The position numbers were made by a program, and so were the translations under genes. Positions 16,772-23,798 of a stretch of 43,837 nt of DNA are shown here, piece by piece (the first letter of the stretch is position 1; every line of letters begins with the position of its first letter). This DNA is from an uncultured Bacteroidales bacterium (lineage in GTDB: Bacteria; Bacteroidota; Bacteroidia; Bacteroidales; UBA932). The stretch spans positions 1 through 43,837 of the forward strand of contig ONQP01000009.1 of the NCBI GenBank assembly GCA_900319975.1, read 5' to 3'. Under the pieces are notes generated by a model, which did no database searches, had not been told where the DNA came from, and worked only from the letters and a program-made list of their open reading frames with translations.

Positions 16772-17221
16772 ATGAAAAAAATCATTGTCATTCTCGTCGG
16801 CCTGCTTGCCTGTGCAGCAGTAGCTAGCGCGCAGCCGCGCGCATTCGGCGCCCGTCTCGGCTATGGCGCTGAAGTGTCCTACCAGTATGGTGTGGGCAAC
16901 AATTTCGCAGAAATGGATCTGGGACTCGTCGGCAGCAAGGGCTGGTATGTGTCCGGTCTGTTCGATTTCTCGCTCGGCCACGCAGGCCTCTTCCATTTCT
17001 ATGCCGGTCCCGGCGTCCAGCTGGGCACGAGAAACTACGAGGAGACGGATGGCGGCGACATCCTCAAGTTTGACGCGGCGCTCCTGGGGCAGATCGGCGT
17101 GGAGGTCGAGCTCAATGCGCTCCCGCTGAATCTCTCTCTGGACTGGCGTCCTGCCTATTCCATCACGGGTGGCGGGTTCTATGGAGTCGGTATCGGCCTC
17201 GGTGTCCGCTATCGCTTCTAA
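16772..17221 (+). CDS. Small outer-membrane beta-barrel protein (second paralogue)
   Basis: 149 aa. The signal peptide MKKIIVILVGLLACAAVASA precedes QPRAFGARLGYGAEVSYQ, and the C-terminus is again RYRF. It aligns along its whole length with the preceding gene, with five extra residues in one loop near residues 86-95 (NYEETDGGD), so the pair arose by tandem duplication. An ATG two codons upstream at 16766 is possible, but MKK matches the paralogue. It has its own promoter and terminator. Function is unknown; the family resembles generic OmpW/porin-like small barrels only in shape. Confidence 0.8.
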   Translation: MKKIIVILVGLLACAAVASAQPRAFGARLGYGAEVSYQYGVGNNFAEMDLGLVGSKGWYVSGLFDFSLGHAGLFHFYAGPGVQLGTRNYEETDGGDILKFDAALLGQIGVEVELNALPLNLSLDWRPAYSITGGGFYGVGIGLGVRYRF

Positions 17222-17247
17222 AATCAGGATTTTCCCTGTTGAAAAAT

Positions 17248-17279
17248 CCCCGGCTTGTATAACAAGTCGGGGATTTTTT
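17248..17279 (+). terminator. Intrinsic terminator after the second barrel gene
   Basis: The stem CCCCGGCTTG / CAAGTCGGGG has a 5-nt loop and is followed by ATTTTTT. The arms are identical to those of the terminator at 16672 and only the loop differs (TATAA against TCATA). Confidence 0.85.
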
Positions 17280-17282
17280 GTG

Positions 17283-17290
17283 TACCTTTG
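17283..17290 (+). promoter_or_regulatory. -7 element TACCTTTG for nfnA, leaderless arrangement
   Basis: It matches TAnnTTTG, and the nfnA ATG begins 6 nt after its last base, so transcription should begin at or next to the start codon. It lies directly after the T-run of the preceding terminator. Confidence 0.6.
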
Positions 17291-17296
17291 GATGTT

Positions 17297-18157
17297 ATGT
17301 ATCAAATCCTGTCTAAAGATATGCTGACTCCGACGATCTGTCGGATGAAAGTAGAGGCCCCGCGGCTCGCAGCAGCCGCCCAACCGGGCCAGTTCCTGAT
17401 CGTCCGCGCGGACGAGAAGGGCGAACGGATACCGCTGACCATCAGTGATTTCGATGCGAAGCGGGGGACTGTGACGATCGTCACACAGAAGATCGGAGCG
17501 TCCAGCTCCGACATCATTGCGTACGAGCCCGGAGAGGCGTTCAACGATGTGGTGGGCCCGCTCGGCCTCCCTTCTGATTTCACCGAGATGGATGCGGAGA
17601 AATTGTCCGCGATGCGATATATCTTTATCGCCGGCGGTGTGGGTACTGCTCCTGTTTATCCCCAGGCCAAGTGGCTCCACGAGCACGGCGTGGCGGTCGA
17701 TGTCATCATCGGCGCCAAGACCAAGGACCTGCTCATCTACAAGGATGAGATGGCTTCTGTCTGCGACAACCTGTTCATCTGTACCGACGACGGTTCCGAG
17801 GGCTTCCACGGCATGGTGACGGCCCTGCTGGAGAAGCTCGTCGCCGAAGGACACAACTATACCCAGGCCGTTGCGATCGGCCCGATGATCATGATGAAGT
17901 TCACCACCCTGACCGCCAAGAAGCTCGGGCTCCCCATCATCGTGAGCCTCAACACGCTGATGGTGGACGGTACGGGCATGTGCGGCGCCTGCCGCGTGTC
18001 CGTGGGCGGCAAGACGCGCTTCGCGTGCGTCGAGGGCCCGGAATTCGACGGCTACCTCGTCGACTTCGACGAAGCGATGCGCCGCCAGGGTCAGTACAAG
18101 GCCGAGGAAGCCGAGGCCAACGAGAAACATGTTTGTAAAATAGGGAGGGGCAAGTAA
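17297..18157 (+). CDS. nfnA: NADH-dependent ferredoxin:NADP+ oxidoreductase subunit A
   Basis: 286 aa FAD/NAD-binding protein of the dihydroorotate-dehydrogenase electron-transfer type. The N-terminal FAD barrel has RIPLTISDFD and the NAD-binding half has IFIAGGVGTAPVYP. The C-terminal [2Fe-2S] site is C229-GA-C232 and C244, with an Asp nearby (DGTGMC), which fits the three-Cys-plus-Asp ligation described for characterised NfnA. NfnAB bifurcates electrons between NADPH, NAD+ and ferredoxin. The ATG at 17297 gives MYQILSKDMLTPTICRM, the usual family N-terminus. nfnB begins 1 bp after the stop. Without biochemical data, the older label 'sulfide dehydrogenase subunit SudB' also fits. Confidence 0.9.
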   Translation: MYQILSKDMLTPTICRMKVEAPRLAAAAQPGQFLIVRADEKGERIPLTISDFDAKRGTVTIVTQKIGASSSDIIAYEPGEAFNDVVGPLGLPSDFTEMDAEKLSAMRYIFIAGGVGTAPVYPQAKWLHEHGVAVDVIIGAKTKDLLIYKDEMASVCDNLFICTDDGSEGFHGMVTALLEKLVAEGHNYTQAVAIGPMIMMKFTTLTAKKLGLPIIVSLNTLMVDGTGMCGACRVSVGGKTRFACVEGPEFDGYLVDFDEAMRRQGQYKAEEAEANEKHVCKIGRGK

Positions 18158-18158
18158 T

Positions 18159-19553
18159 ATGGCTAACAGGATTCCCCGTGTACCGGTGCGCGAGCAGGAC
18201 CCGAAGGTCCGCGCCACCAATTTCGAAGAAGTGTGCTATGGCTACAACAAGGAGGAGGCGCTCCTCGAAGCGTCCCGCTGCCTGAATTGCAAGAATCCCC
18301 GCTGTATGACTGCCTGCCCGGTCAGCCTGCAGATCCCGCGCTTCATCGCGGAGCTGGCCGCCGGCAACATCGCCGGCGCGGCCGCCGTGATCGCGGAGGA
18401 CTCTTCGCTGCCCGCCGTCTGCGGCCGCGTGTGCCCGCAGGAGACGCAGTGCGAGGGCAGCTGCATCCTGGGCGTCAAGGGCGAGCCGGTCGCCATCGGC
18501 AAGCTCGAGCGCTTCGTGGCCGACTACTCCCGCCAGGAAGGCAAGCCTGCGGCCGAGAACGCCGGCGCCAAGGCCAAGAACGGCCACAAGGTGGCCGTGA
18601 TCGGATCCGGCCCTGCCGGCCTCGCCTGCGCCAGCGACCTCGCCAAGTGGGGCTATGACGTCACGGTGTTCGAGGCGCTCCACAAGGCCGGCGGCGTGCT
18701 CGAATATGGCATTCCGGAGTTCCGTCTGCCGAAGGACAAGGTGCTCAAGCACGAGATCGACGACGTCCGTGCGCTGGGCGTCAAGATCGAGACCAACGTC
18801 ATCGTCGGCCGCACGATCACGATCGACTCCCTGATGGACAACGAAGGCTTCGAGGCCGTCTTCATCGGCACCGGCGCCGGTCTGCCCAAGTTCATGAACA
18901 TCCCCGGAGAGAACCTCAACGGTGTCTTCTCCGCCAACGAATTCCTGACCCGCAACAACCTTATGAAGGCCTGGCGCGAGGACTACCTGACCCCGATCCA
19001 CGCCGGCAAGAAGGTCTGCGTGGTCGGCGGCGGCAACGTCGCGATGGACGCGGCCCGCACCGCCCTGCGCCTCGGCGCGGAGGTGCACATCGTCTACCGC
19101 CGTACGGAAGCTGAGCTTCCCGCCCGCCGCGAGGAGGTCCACCACGCCGCGGAGGAGGGCATCATCTTCGACATGCTGACCAATCCGGTCGAGGTCATCG
19201 GCGACGAGAAGGGCTGGGTCAAGGCCCTCAAGTGCATCAGGATGGAGCTCGGCGAGCCCGACGAGAGCGGCCGCCGCAGCCCGGTGCCCGTCGCGGGCTC
19301 GGAATTCGAGATCCCGACCGAGACCGTGATCATGGCCCTCGGCACCTCGCCCAACCCGCTCATCTCCAAGACTACGCAGGGTCTGGAGACCTCCAGGCGC
19401 GGCTGTCTCGTGGCCAACGAGGAAGGCGCGACCACCCGTCCGGGCGTGTTCGCGGGCGGCGACGCCGTGACTGGCGCAGCCACCGTGATCCTGGCAATGG
19501 GCGCCGGCCGCACGGCCGCCAAGGCGATAGACAATTATCTGAAGCAGGCATAA
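18159..19553 (+). CDS. nfnB: NADH-dependent ferredoxin:NADP+ oxidoreductase subunit B (GltD-like)
   Basis: 464 aa, the length of NfnB/homotetrameric GltA-type proteins. The N-terminal Fe-S domain holds CLNCKNPRCMTACP and VCPQETQCEGSC, binding two [4Fe-4S] clusters. The FAD motif is VIGSGPAGLACASDLA and the NADP motif VVGGGNVAMDAARTALRLGA. The C-terminal FAD stretch is RPGVFAGGDAVTGAATVILA. It pairs with NfnA directly upstream. GGGAGGGG (18143-18150) sits 8 nt before the ATG, written with the rare codons ATA and AGG at the end of nfnA. The product of an orphan gene of this type could be mistaken for glutamate synthase small subunit, but no large subunit is present here. Confidence 0.92.
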   Translation: MANRIPRVPVREQDPKVRATNFEEVCYGYNKEEALLEASRCLNCKNPRCMTACPVSLQIPRFIAELAAGNIAGAAAVIAEDSSLPAVCGRVCPQETQCEGSCILGVKGEPVAIGKLERFVADYSRQEGKPAAENAGAKAKNGHKVAVIGSGPAGLACASDLAKWGYDVTVFEALHKAGGVLEYGIPEFRLPKDKVLKHEIDDVRALGVKIETNVIVGRTITIDSLMDNEGFEAVFIGTGAGLPKFMNIPGENLNGVFSANEFLTRNNLMKAWREDYLTPIHAGKKVCVVGGGNVAMDAARTALRLGAEVHIVYRRTEAELPARREEVHHAAEEGIIFDMLTNPVEVIGDEKGWVKALKCIRMELGEPDESGRRSPVPVAGSEFEIPTETVIMALGTSPNPLISKTTQGLETSRRGCLVANEEGATTRPGVFAGGDAVTGAATVILAMGAGRTAAKAIDNYLKQA

Positions 19554-19593
19554 CACTAATACATAACGAAATAACCAAGTTCTGCTGAACCAC

Positions 19594-20517
19594 ATGAAAC
19601 TGCAATCCCTGATAGCTCCTCTCAGAACTGCGAAGTTCTGGAAGGAGCTTTCTATCATGACTGTCGGTATGTTCATCGCCGCGGCCGCCGTGTATTATTT
19701 CCTCGTCCCGAGCAAGATCGTCGTGGGCAGCATCTCCGGTCTGTCCATCGTCATCAGCGCCCTCTTCGAGAACGCCGGCATCGCGATCAAGGTCTCGACC
19801 GTCGTGCTTGTCATCAACGCCATCCTGCTGGTGCTGGCCTATTTCCTCATCGGCAAGGAATTCGGCATCAAGACGTGCTACACGGCCCTGATCCTGGGCC
19901 CGATGATGGACCTGTGGGAGAAGATCTGCCCCAACGAGCAGCTCATCGCCCCCGGGACCACGTCCGTGATGGGCGACCTCTGGTTCGACCTGATCTGCTT
20001 CGTGCTCATCCTGAGCATGTCGCAGGCCATCATGTTCCGGATCAATGCGTCCACCGGCGGGCTGGACATCCTGGCCAAGATCGTCAACAAGTATTTCCAT
20101 TTCGACATCGGCCTCTCGGTGACGATCGCCGGCGTGATCATCTGCTGCACGGCGTTCTTCGTGAACCCGTTCCGCCTGGTGATCATCGGCCTGATCGGCA
20201 CCTGGATCAACGGCCTGATCGTGGACTACTTCATGGCGAGCCTGAGCCGGCGCAAGCGGGTCTGCATCATCTCCGACGAGCACGAGGTCATCCGCGACTA
20301 CATCGTCAACAAGATCGTGCGCGGCTGCTCCCTCTACGAGGTGACGGGCGGCTACAAGGGCGAGAAGCGGATGGAGATCCAGAGCCTGCTGACCAAGGAC
20401 GAGTTCGCCGACCTGATGAAGTTCATCCGGGACCACAAGATCCAGGCGTTCATCACGGCCGGCAACGTCAGCGAGGTTTACGGCCTATGGTCCGAACACA
20501 AACGGCACCGCATATAG
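19594..20517 (+). CDS. YitT family membrane protein
   Basis: 307 aa. Five or six hydrophobic segments fill residues 20-210, including the family stretch PSKIVVGSISGLSIV and INASTGGLDILAKIVNKYF. A C-terminal soluble DUF2179 domain (residues about 220-300) contains RGCSLYEVTGGYKGEKR. The biological role of YitT proteins is not settled. The gene follows nfnB by 40 bp with no visible promoter, so it may be on the same mRNA. It ends in a strong hairpin shared with the opposing tRNA gene. Confidence 0.88.
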   Translation: MKLQSLIAPLRTAKFWKELSIMTVGMFIAAAAVYYFLVPSKIVVGSISGLSIVISALFENAGIAIKVSTVVLVINAILLVLAYFLIGKEFGIKTCYTALILGPMMDLWEKICPNEQLIAPGTTSVMGDLWFDLICFVLILSMSQAIMFRINASTGGLDILAKIVNKYFHFDIGLSVTIAGVIICCTAFFVNPFRLVIIGLIGTWINGLIVDYFMASLSRRKRVCIISDEHEVIRDYIVNKIVRGCSLYEVTGGYKGEKRMEIQSLLTKDEFADLMKFIRDHKIQAFITAGNVSEVYGLWSEHKRHRI

Positions 20518-20523
20518 AAACGG

Positions 20524-20554
20524 AAAAGGTTCGCAGCGACTGCGAACCTTTTTT
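20524..20554. terminator. Bidirectional intrinsic terminator between yitT and tRNA-Arg
   Basis: The perfect stem AGGTTCGCAG / CTGCGAACCT with a 3-nt loop is flanked by A-rich sequence on the left and TTTTTT on the right. It stops yitT rightward and the tRNA leftward; the tRNA ends one or two bases away. Confidence 0.9.
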
Positions 20555-20555
20555 G

Positions 20556-20629
20556 TGATCCCGGCGCGACTCGAACGCGCGACCCACAGCTTAGAAGGCT
20601 GTTGCTCTATCCAACTGAGCTACGGGACC
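20556..20629 (-). tRNA. tRNA-Arg, anticodon TCT
   Basis: A 74-nt cloverleaf reads leftward. The acceptor arm is GGTCCCG / CGGGATC with one G-T pair. The D-arm region is GCTCAGTTGGATAGAGC. The anticodon stem ACAGC / GCTGT encloses the loop CTTCTAA, so the anticodon is TCT, reading AGA and AGG. The T-loop is GTTCGAGTC. The discriminator is A and no CCA is encoded. AGA/AGG codons are scarce in the genes of this window. Confidence 0.97.
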
Positions 20630-20672
20630 AGCACATACCTGCACCTGTCCGCCTGACAGGCGAAACAGGGTG

Positions 20673-20680
20673 CAAATATA
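20673..20680 (-). promoter_or_regulatory. -7 element TATATTTG for tRNA-Arg
   Basis: It matches TAnnTTTG, reading leftward, 43 bp before the mature tRNA. The 5' leader contains CCTGTC / GACAGG (20644-20649 and 20655-20660) and flanking complementary bases, so it may fold as a processing hairpin. Confidence 0.55.
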
Positions 20681-20700
20681 CGGATTTTCCGGAAATTTCC

Positions 20701-21738
20701 CTAAACAAGTTTGATACCCGCTTCGGCGCAGCGGCTGACCATCTCTTCGGGCCAGATGCTGCTCTGGATCTCGCCGATGTGGGCCTTGCGCAGCAGGAAC
20801 ATGCACAGGCGGGACTGGCCGATGCCGCCGCCGATGGTGCAGGGGAGCTGGCCGTCGAGCAGGCTGCGGTGGAAGGGGAGGTTCTCCTTGTGGAGCTCGT
20901 CGCGGATCGCGAGCTGGCGGTGCAGGGCGGCCGCGTCCACGCGGATGCCCATGCTGGACAGCTCGAAGGGGCGCTGCAGGATGTGGTTCCACACGAGAAT
21001 GTCGCCGTTGAGGCCCTTGAAGCCCTCTTCGTTGGGGCTGCTCCAGTCGTCGTAGTCCGCGGCGCGGCCGTCGTGCGGGTGGCCGTCGGACAGGTCGCCG
21101 CCGATGCCGATGATGAACACGGCGCCGTAGCGGCGCACGATCTCATGCTCGCGCTCCTTCGGCGAGCGGCCGGGATAGAGCTGCACCAGCTCCTCGGCGT
21201 GGACGAAATGGATGTCTTCCGGGAGCTCCGGCGCGATCTGCGGGAACTCGACGAAGAGTTTGTTCTCCGTGACTTTGATGGCCTCGTAGATGCGGCGGAC
21301 GGTCTGCTTGAGGAAGCCCAGGTGGCGGTCTTCGGGGCGGATGACCTTCTCCCAGTCCCACTGGTCCACGTAGATGGAGTGGATGTTGTCCAGCTCCTCG
21401 TCGGGACGCAGGGCGTTCATGTCCGTATAGATGCCGCGCCCGGGGGCGATGCCCAGCTGCGCGAGCTTGACGCGCTTCCACTTGGCGAGGGAGTGCACGA
21501 CCTCGGCCTGCCGCTCGTCCATGTCCTTGATCGGGAAGCGCACGGGGCGCTCGACGCCGTTGAGCTCGTCGTTGAGGCCGGTCCCGGAGAGCACGACCAT
21601 CGGAGCGGTCACGCGCAACAGGGCCAGCTGTGCGGAGAGGTTGTTCTGGAACATATCCTTGACGGCCTTGATGGCCTTCTCGGTGTTTTCGGCGCCGCCG
21701 AGCAGATCTTCGTATCGATCGGGAAGAATCAGTTGCAT
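20701..21738 (-). CDS. asnA: Aspartate-ammonia ligase (ammonia-dependent asparagine synthetase)
   Basis: 345 aa, slightly longer than the E. coli enzyme (330 aa). AsnA makes asparagine from aspartate, ammonia and ATP and has a class II synthetase-like fold. Recognisable stretches are MFQNNLSAQLALLRVTAP near residues 29-46, GTGLNDELNGVERPVRFPIK near 52-71, VHSLAKWKR near 82-90, HSIYVDQWDWEKVI near 120-133, and GGGIGQSRLCMFLL near the end. The start ATG is at 21738-21736. The promoter lies at 21765-21772, just after the flippase gene ends, so asnA has its own transcript. Confidence 0.96.
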   Translation of the reverse strand: MQLILPDRYEDLLGGAENTEKAIKAVKDMFQNNLSAQLALLRVTAPMVVLSGTGLNDELNGVERPVRFPIKDMDERQAEVVHSLAKWKRVKLAQLGIAPGRGIYTDMNALRPDEELDNIHSIYVDQWDWEKVIRPEDRHLGFLKQTVRRIYEAIKVTENKLFVEFPQIAPELPEDIHFVHAEELVQLYPGRSPKEREHEIVRRYGAVFIIGIGGDLSDGHPHDGRAADYDDWSSPNEEGFKGLNGDILVWNHILQRPFELSSMGIRVDAAALHRQLAIRDELHKENLPFHRSLLDGQLPCTIGGGIGQSRLCMFLLRKAHIGEIQSSIWPEEMVSRCAEAGIKLV

Positions 21739-21764
21739 AACGTATGGTAATACACTAACGTATG
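21738..21764. repeat. Direct repeat TAACGTATG, two copies, in the asnA leader
   Basis: Copies are at 21738-21746 and 21756-21764, 18 bp apart start to start. They lie between the asnA -7 element and start codon, one touching each. The spacing suits two protein sites on nearly the same DNA face, but no known regulator is assigned. Confidence 0.4.
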
Positions 21765-21772
21765 CAAATATA
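21765..21772 (-). promoter_or_regulatory. -7 element TATATTTG for asnA
   Basis: It matches TAnnTTTG, reading leftward, 26 bp before the asnA ATG. A GTTG at 21795-21792 is a possible weak -33 element inside the end of the flippase gene. Confidence 0.6.
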
Positions 21773-21776
21773 AGAA

Positions 21777-22757
21777 TTATTTCCTTTTACGCAACGAGAA
21801 GCGGATGTAGGAGATCACGCCGATGATGATGATCAGGATGGCGTGGGCTTCGTGTCCGAGGGTGGCGAGCAGGATGCCCGTCTCCCAGCTGGCGCCGTAG
21901 AGGCTCTGCATCGAGAGCGCCATCAGGTAGTGGTAGGCGCCGATGCCGCCGGGCACGGGGATCACGGAAGCGAAATTGCCGATGGCGGACAGGAAGAGCG
22001 CGTCCGTCATCGTGAGCGCGTCGAGCATCGGAAGGGCGCGGATGGTGCAGAACATCATCATCACGTACATCGCCCAGATGCCGACCGTGCTGAGGAGGAA
22101 GGGCCACTTGCGCTCCATCTTCGCGATGCTCGCGAAGCCCGTCCCGAGGCCCTTGAGCGCATCGCTGATGCGGGCGAAGAAGGGGACGCGGTCGCGGAAA
22201 TGGCGGATGGACCAGACGAAGGCGACGATCAGCGCGACCACGCCGGCGGCGATCCAGACGAGCGAGCCGCCGAGACGGGCGCTCATCGGCGCCCAGATGT
22301 TCTCGGTGAAGAACGGCCCGAAACTCTCGCTCTTGAGCACGATGGCGAGGACGAAGAGGAACAGGATGGCGACCACGTCGGACAGGCGCTCGCAGGCGAT
22401 GGTGCCGAAGGCCTTGTCGTAGCTCATCCGCTTGGAGGAGACGTAGCCGCAGCGGACGAATTCGCCCGCGCCGGGCAGCACCACGTTGACGAGGTTGCCC
22501 ACGTTGATGGCATCCCAGACGCCCAGGCGGCGCAGGCTCGGGTCGAGCGGCCGCATCAGGGCGATCCAGCGCTCCTCGCGGAAGACGAGCGCCAGGATGG
22601 CGGCCACGAAATAAAGCGCCACCCAGACCCAGCGGGTCTGCTGCACGCCCTCCCAGAAGGCCTTCCAATCCACGCCCCGGAAGGCAAACCAGACCAGCAC
22701 CACCGCGAGGGCGGTGGAGAGGGTGTATTTGAGGATATTTGCCGCTTTCTTGGCCAT
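21777..22757 (-). CDS. YbhN/AglD-type flippase-like membrane protein (lysylphosphatidylglycerol synthase TM-domain family)
   Basis: 326 aa from the ATG at 22757 (MAKKAANILKYTLSTALAVV). Seven to eight membrane segments are visible. Family stretches include GDLVN-like INVGNLVNVVLPGAGEFVR near residues 85-103, a helix with ACERLSDVVAILFLF near 119-133, and IPVPGGIGAYHY near 265-276. Members of this superfamily are predicted to flip or move lipids or polyprenyl-linked compounds. The substrate here is unknown and no lysyl-transferase domain is attached. A TTG three codons upstream is not needed. The -7 element ends 6 nt before the ATG, so the message is probably leaderless. Confidence 0.85.
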   Translation of the reverse strand: MAKKAANILKYTLSTALAVVLVWFAFRGVDWKAFWEGVQQTRWVWVALYFVAAILALVFREERWIALMRPLDPSLRRLGVWDAINVGNLVNVVLPGAGEFVRCGYVSSKRMSYDKAFGTIACERLSDVVAILFLFVLAIVLKSESFGPFFTENIWAPMSARLGGSLVWIAAGVVALIVAFVWSIRHFRDRVPFFARISDALKGLGTGFASIAKMERKWPFLLSTVGIWAMYVMMMFCTIRALPMLDALTMTDALFLSAIGNFASVIPVPGGIGAYHYLMALSMQSLYGASWETGILLATLGHEAHAILIIIIGVISYIRFSLRKRK

Positions 22758-22763
22758 GGGCTG

Positions 22764-22771
22764 CAAAGATA
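22764..22771 (-). promoter_or_regulatory. -7 element TATCTTTG for the flippase gene, leaderless
   Basis: A perfect TAnnTTTG reads leftward with 6 nt between it and the ATG. It lies 14 bp from the opposite-facing pfkB -7 element. Confidence 0.65.
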
Positions 22772-22785
22772 CAATTATTTTGTGT

Positions 22786-22793
22786 TATTTTTG
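22786..22793 (+). promoter_or_regulatory. -7 element TATTTTTG for the PfkB-family gene, leaderless
   Basis: It matches TAnnTTTG, with 6 nt between it and the ATG at 22800. The whole divergent intergenic space is 42 bp, so the two promoters must share or exclude polymerase. Confidence 0.65.
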
Positions 22794-22799
22794 TACGAT

Positions 22800-23798
22800 A
22801 TGAAATCTATCCTTGGAATAGGCAACGCCTTGACGGACATCCTGGCCGTACTGCCGGACGACACCCTCCTGCACGAGTTCCATCTCCCCAAGGGGAGCAT
22901 GCAGCACGTGGATGCAGAGACGGGCGACGGCATCTGGACGGCCCTCAAGCCGATGGGCGTGAAATATGTCGCCGGCGGTTCGGCCGCCAATACCATCACG
23001 TGCACCGCCATCCTCGGCATGCCGTCGAGCTTCATCGGCAAGATCGGCAACGACGAGCTCGGCCTGCTCTTCAAGAGCGACCAGGAGCAATACGGCGTCA
23101 AGTCGCGCCTCCTGACGAGCGATCACGCGAGCGGCCGCTCGATGGTGTTCGTGAGCGGCGGCAACGCCGAGCGCACCTTCGCCGTCTATCTCGGCGCGGC
23201 GCTCGACCTCGTGCCGGAGGACCTGGACCCGGAGTGGTTCAAGGGCTACGACTATTTCCATATCGAAGGCTATCTGGTGCAGAACCAGGACCTGGTGCGC
23301 CGCGCCGTCGGGCTTGCCCGCGAGGCCGGCTGCATCATCTCCCTGGACCTTGCTTCCTATAATGTCGTGGAGTCCAACCTGGCCTTCCTGCACGACATCG
23401 TGGAGAAATATGTCGACATCGTCTTCGCCAACGAGACGGAGGCGCGGGCCTTCACCGGCCTGGCCGACCCGCAGGCCGCCCTGGGCAAGCTTGCGGAGAT
23501 CTGCCGGACGGCTGTGGTCAAGGTCGGAAAGGACGGCAGCTGGGTGCAGCGGGGCGAGGAGTCCTATTGCATCAAGCCGTGGCCGGCGGATCCCGTCGAC
23601 GCCACGGGCGCCGGCGACACCTACGCCGCCGGCTTCCTGTATGCCGACTCGCTCGGCCTGCCGCTCAAGGCCTGCGGCGAGGTCGGCTCCATCATCGCCG
23701 CCAAGGTGGTGGAGGTGGTGGGCACCAAGATCGACATCCCGCGCTGGCGCGTCGCCAAGCAGGAGATCCGCGAACTGACCGCTTCCTACGGCCGATGA
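22800..23798 (+). CDS. PfkB-family kinase, adenosine-kinase-like
   Basis: 332 aa ribokinase-fold enzyme. The N-terminus MKSILGIGNALTDILAVLPD is typical of the Bacteroidetes subgroup annotated as adenosine kinase or sugar kinase. GGSAANTITCTAILG near residues 60-74 is the substrate-side signature. DATGAGDTYAAGFLY has the anion hole and catalytic Asp at G270-A-G-D273. It phosphorylates a nucleoside or sugar with ATP; the substrate cannot be decided from motifs. An in-frame reading far upstream to 21843 runs antisense to the flippase gene and is spurious. The stop overlaps the next gene (ATGA). Confidence 0.9.
   Translation: MKSILGIGNALTDILAVLPDDTLLHEFHLPKGSMQHVDAETGDGIWTALKPMGVKYVAGGSAANTITCTAILGMPSSFIGKIGNDELGLLFKSDQEQYGVKSRLLTSDHASGRSMVFVSGGNAERTFAVYLGAALDLVPEDLDPEWFKGYDYFHIEGYLVQNQDLVRRAVGLAREAGCIISLDLASYNVVESNLAFLHDIVEKYVDIVFANETEARAFTGLADPQAALGKLAEICRTAVVKVGKDGSWVQRGEESYCIKPWPADPVDATGAGDTYAAGFLYADSLGLPLKACGEVGSIIAAKVVEVVGTKIDIPRWRVAKQEIRELTASYGR

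Noticed and set aside
21843..22799. In-frame upstream extension of the PfkB kinase
   Set aside because: The extension lies antisense to the flippase gene, and the kinase family N-terminus begins at 22800, right after a promoter.
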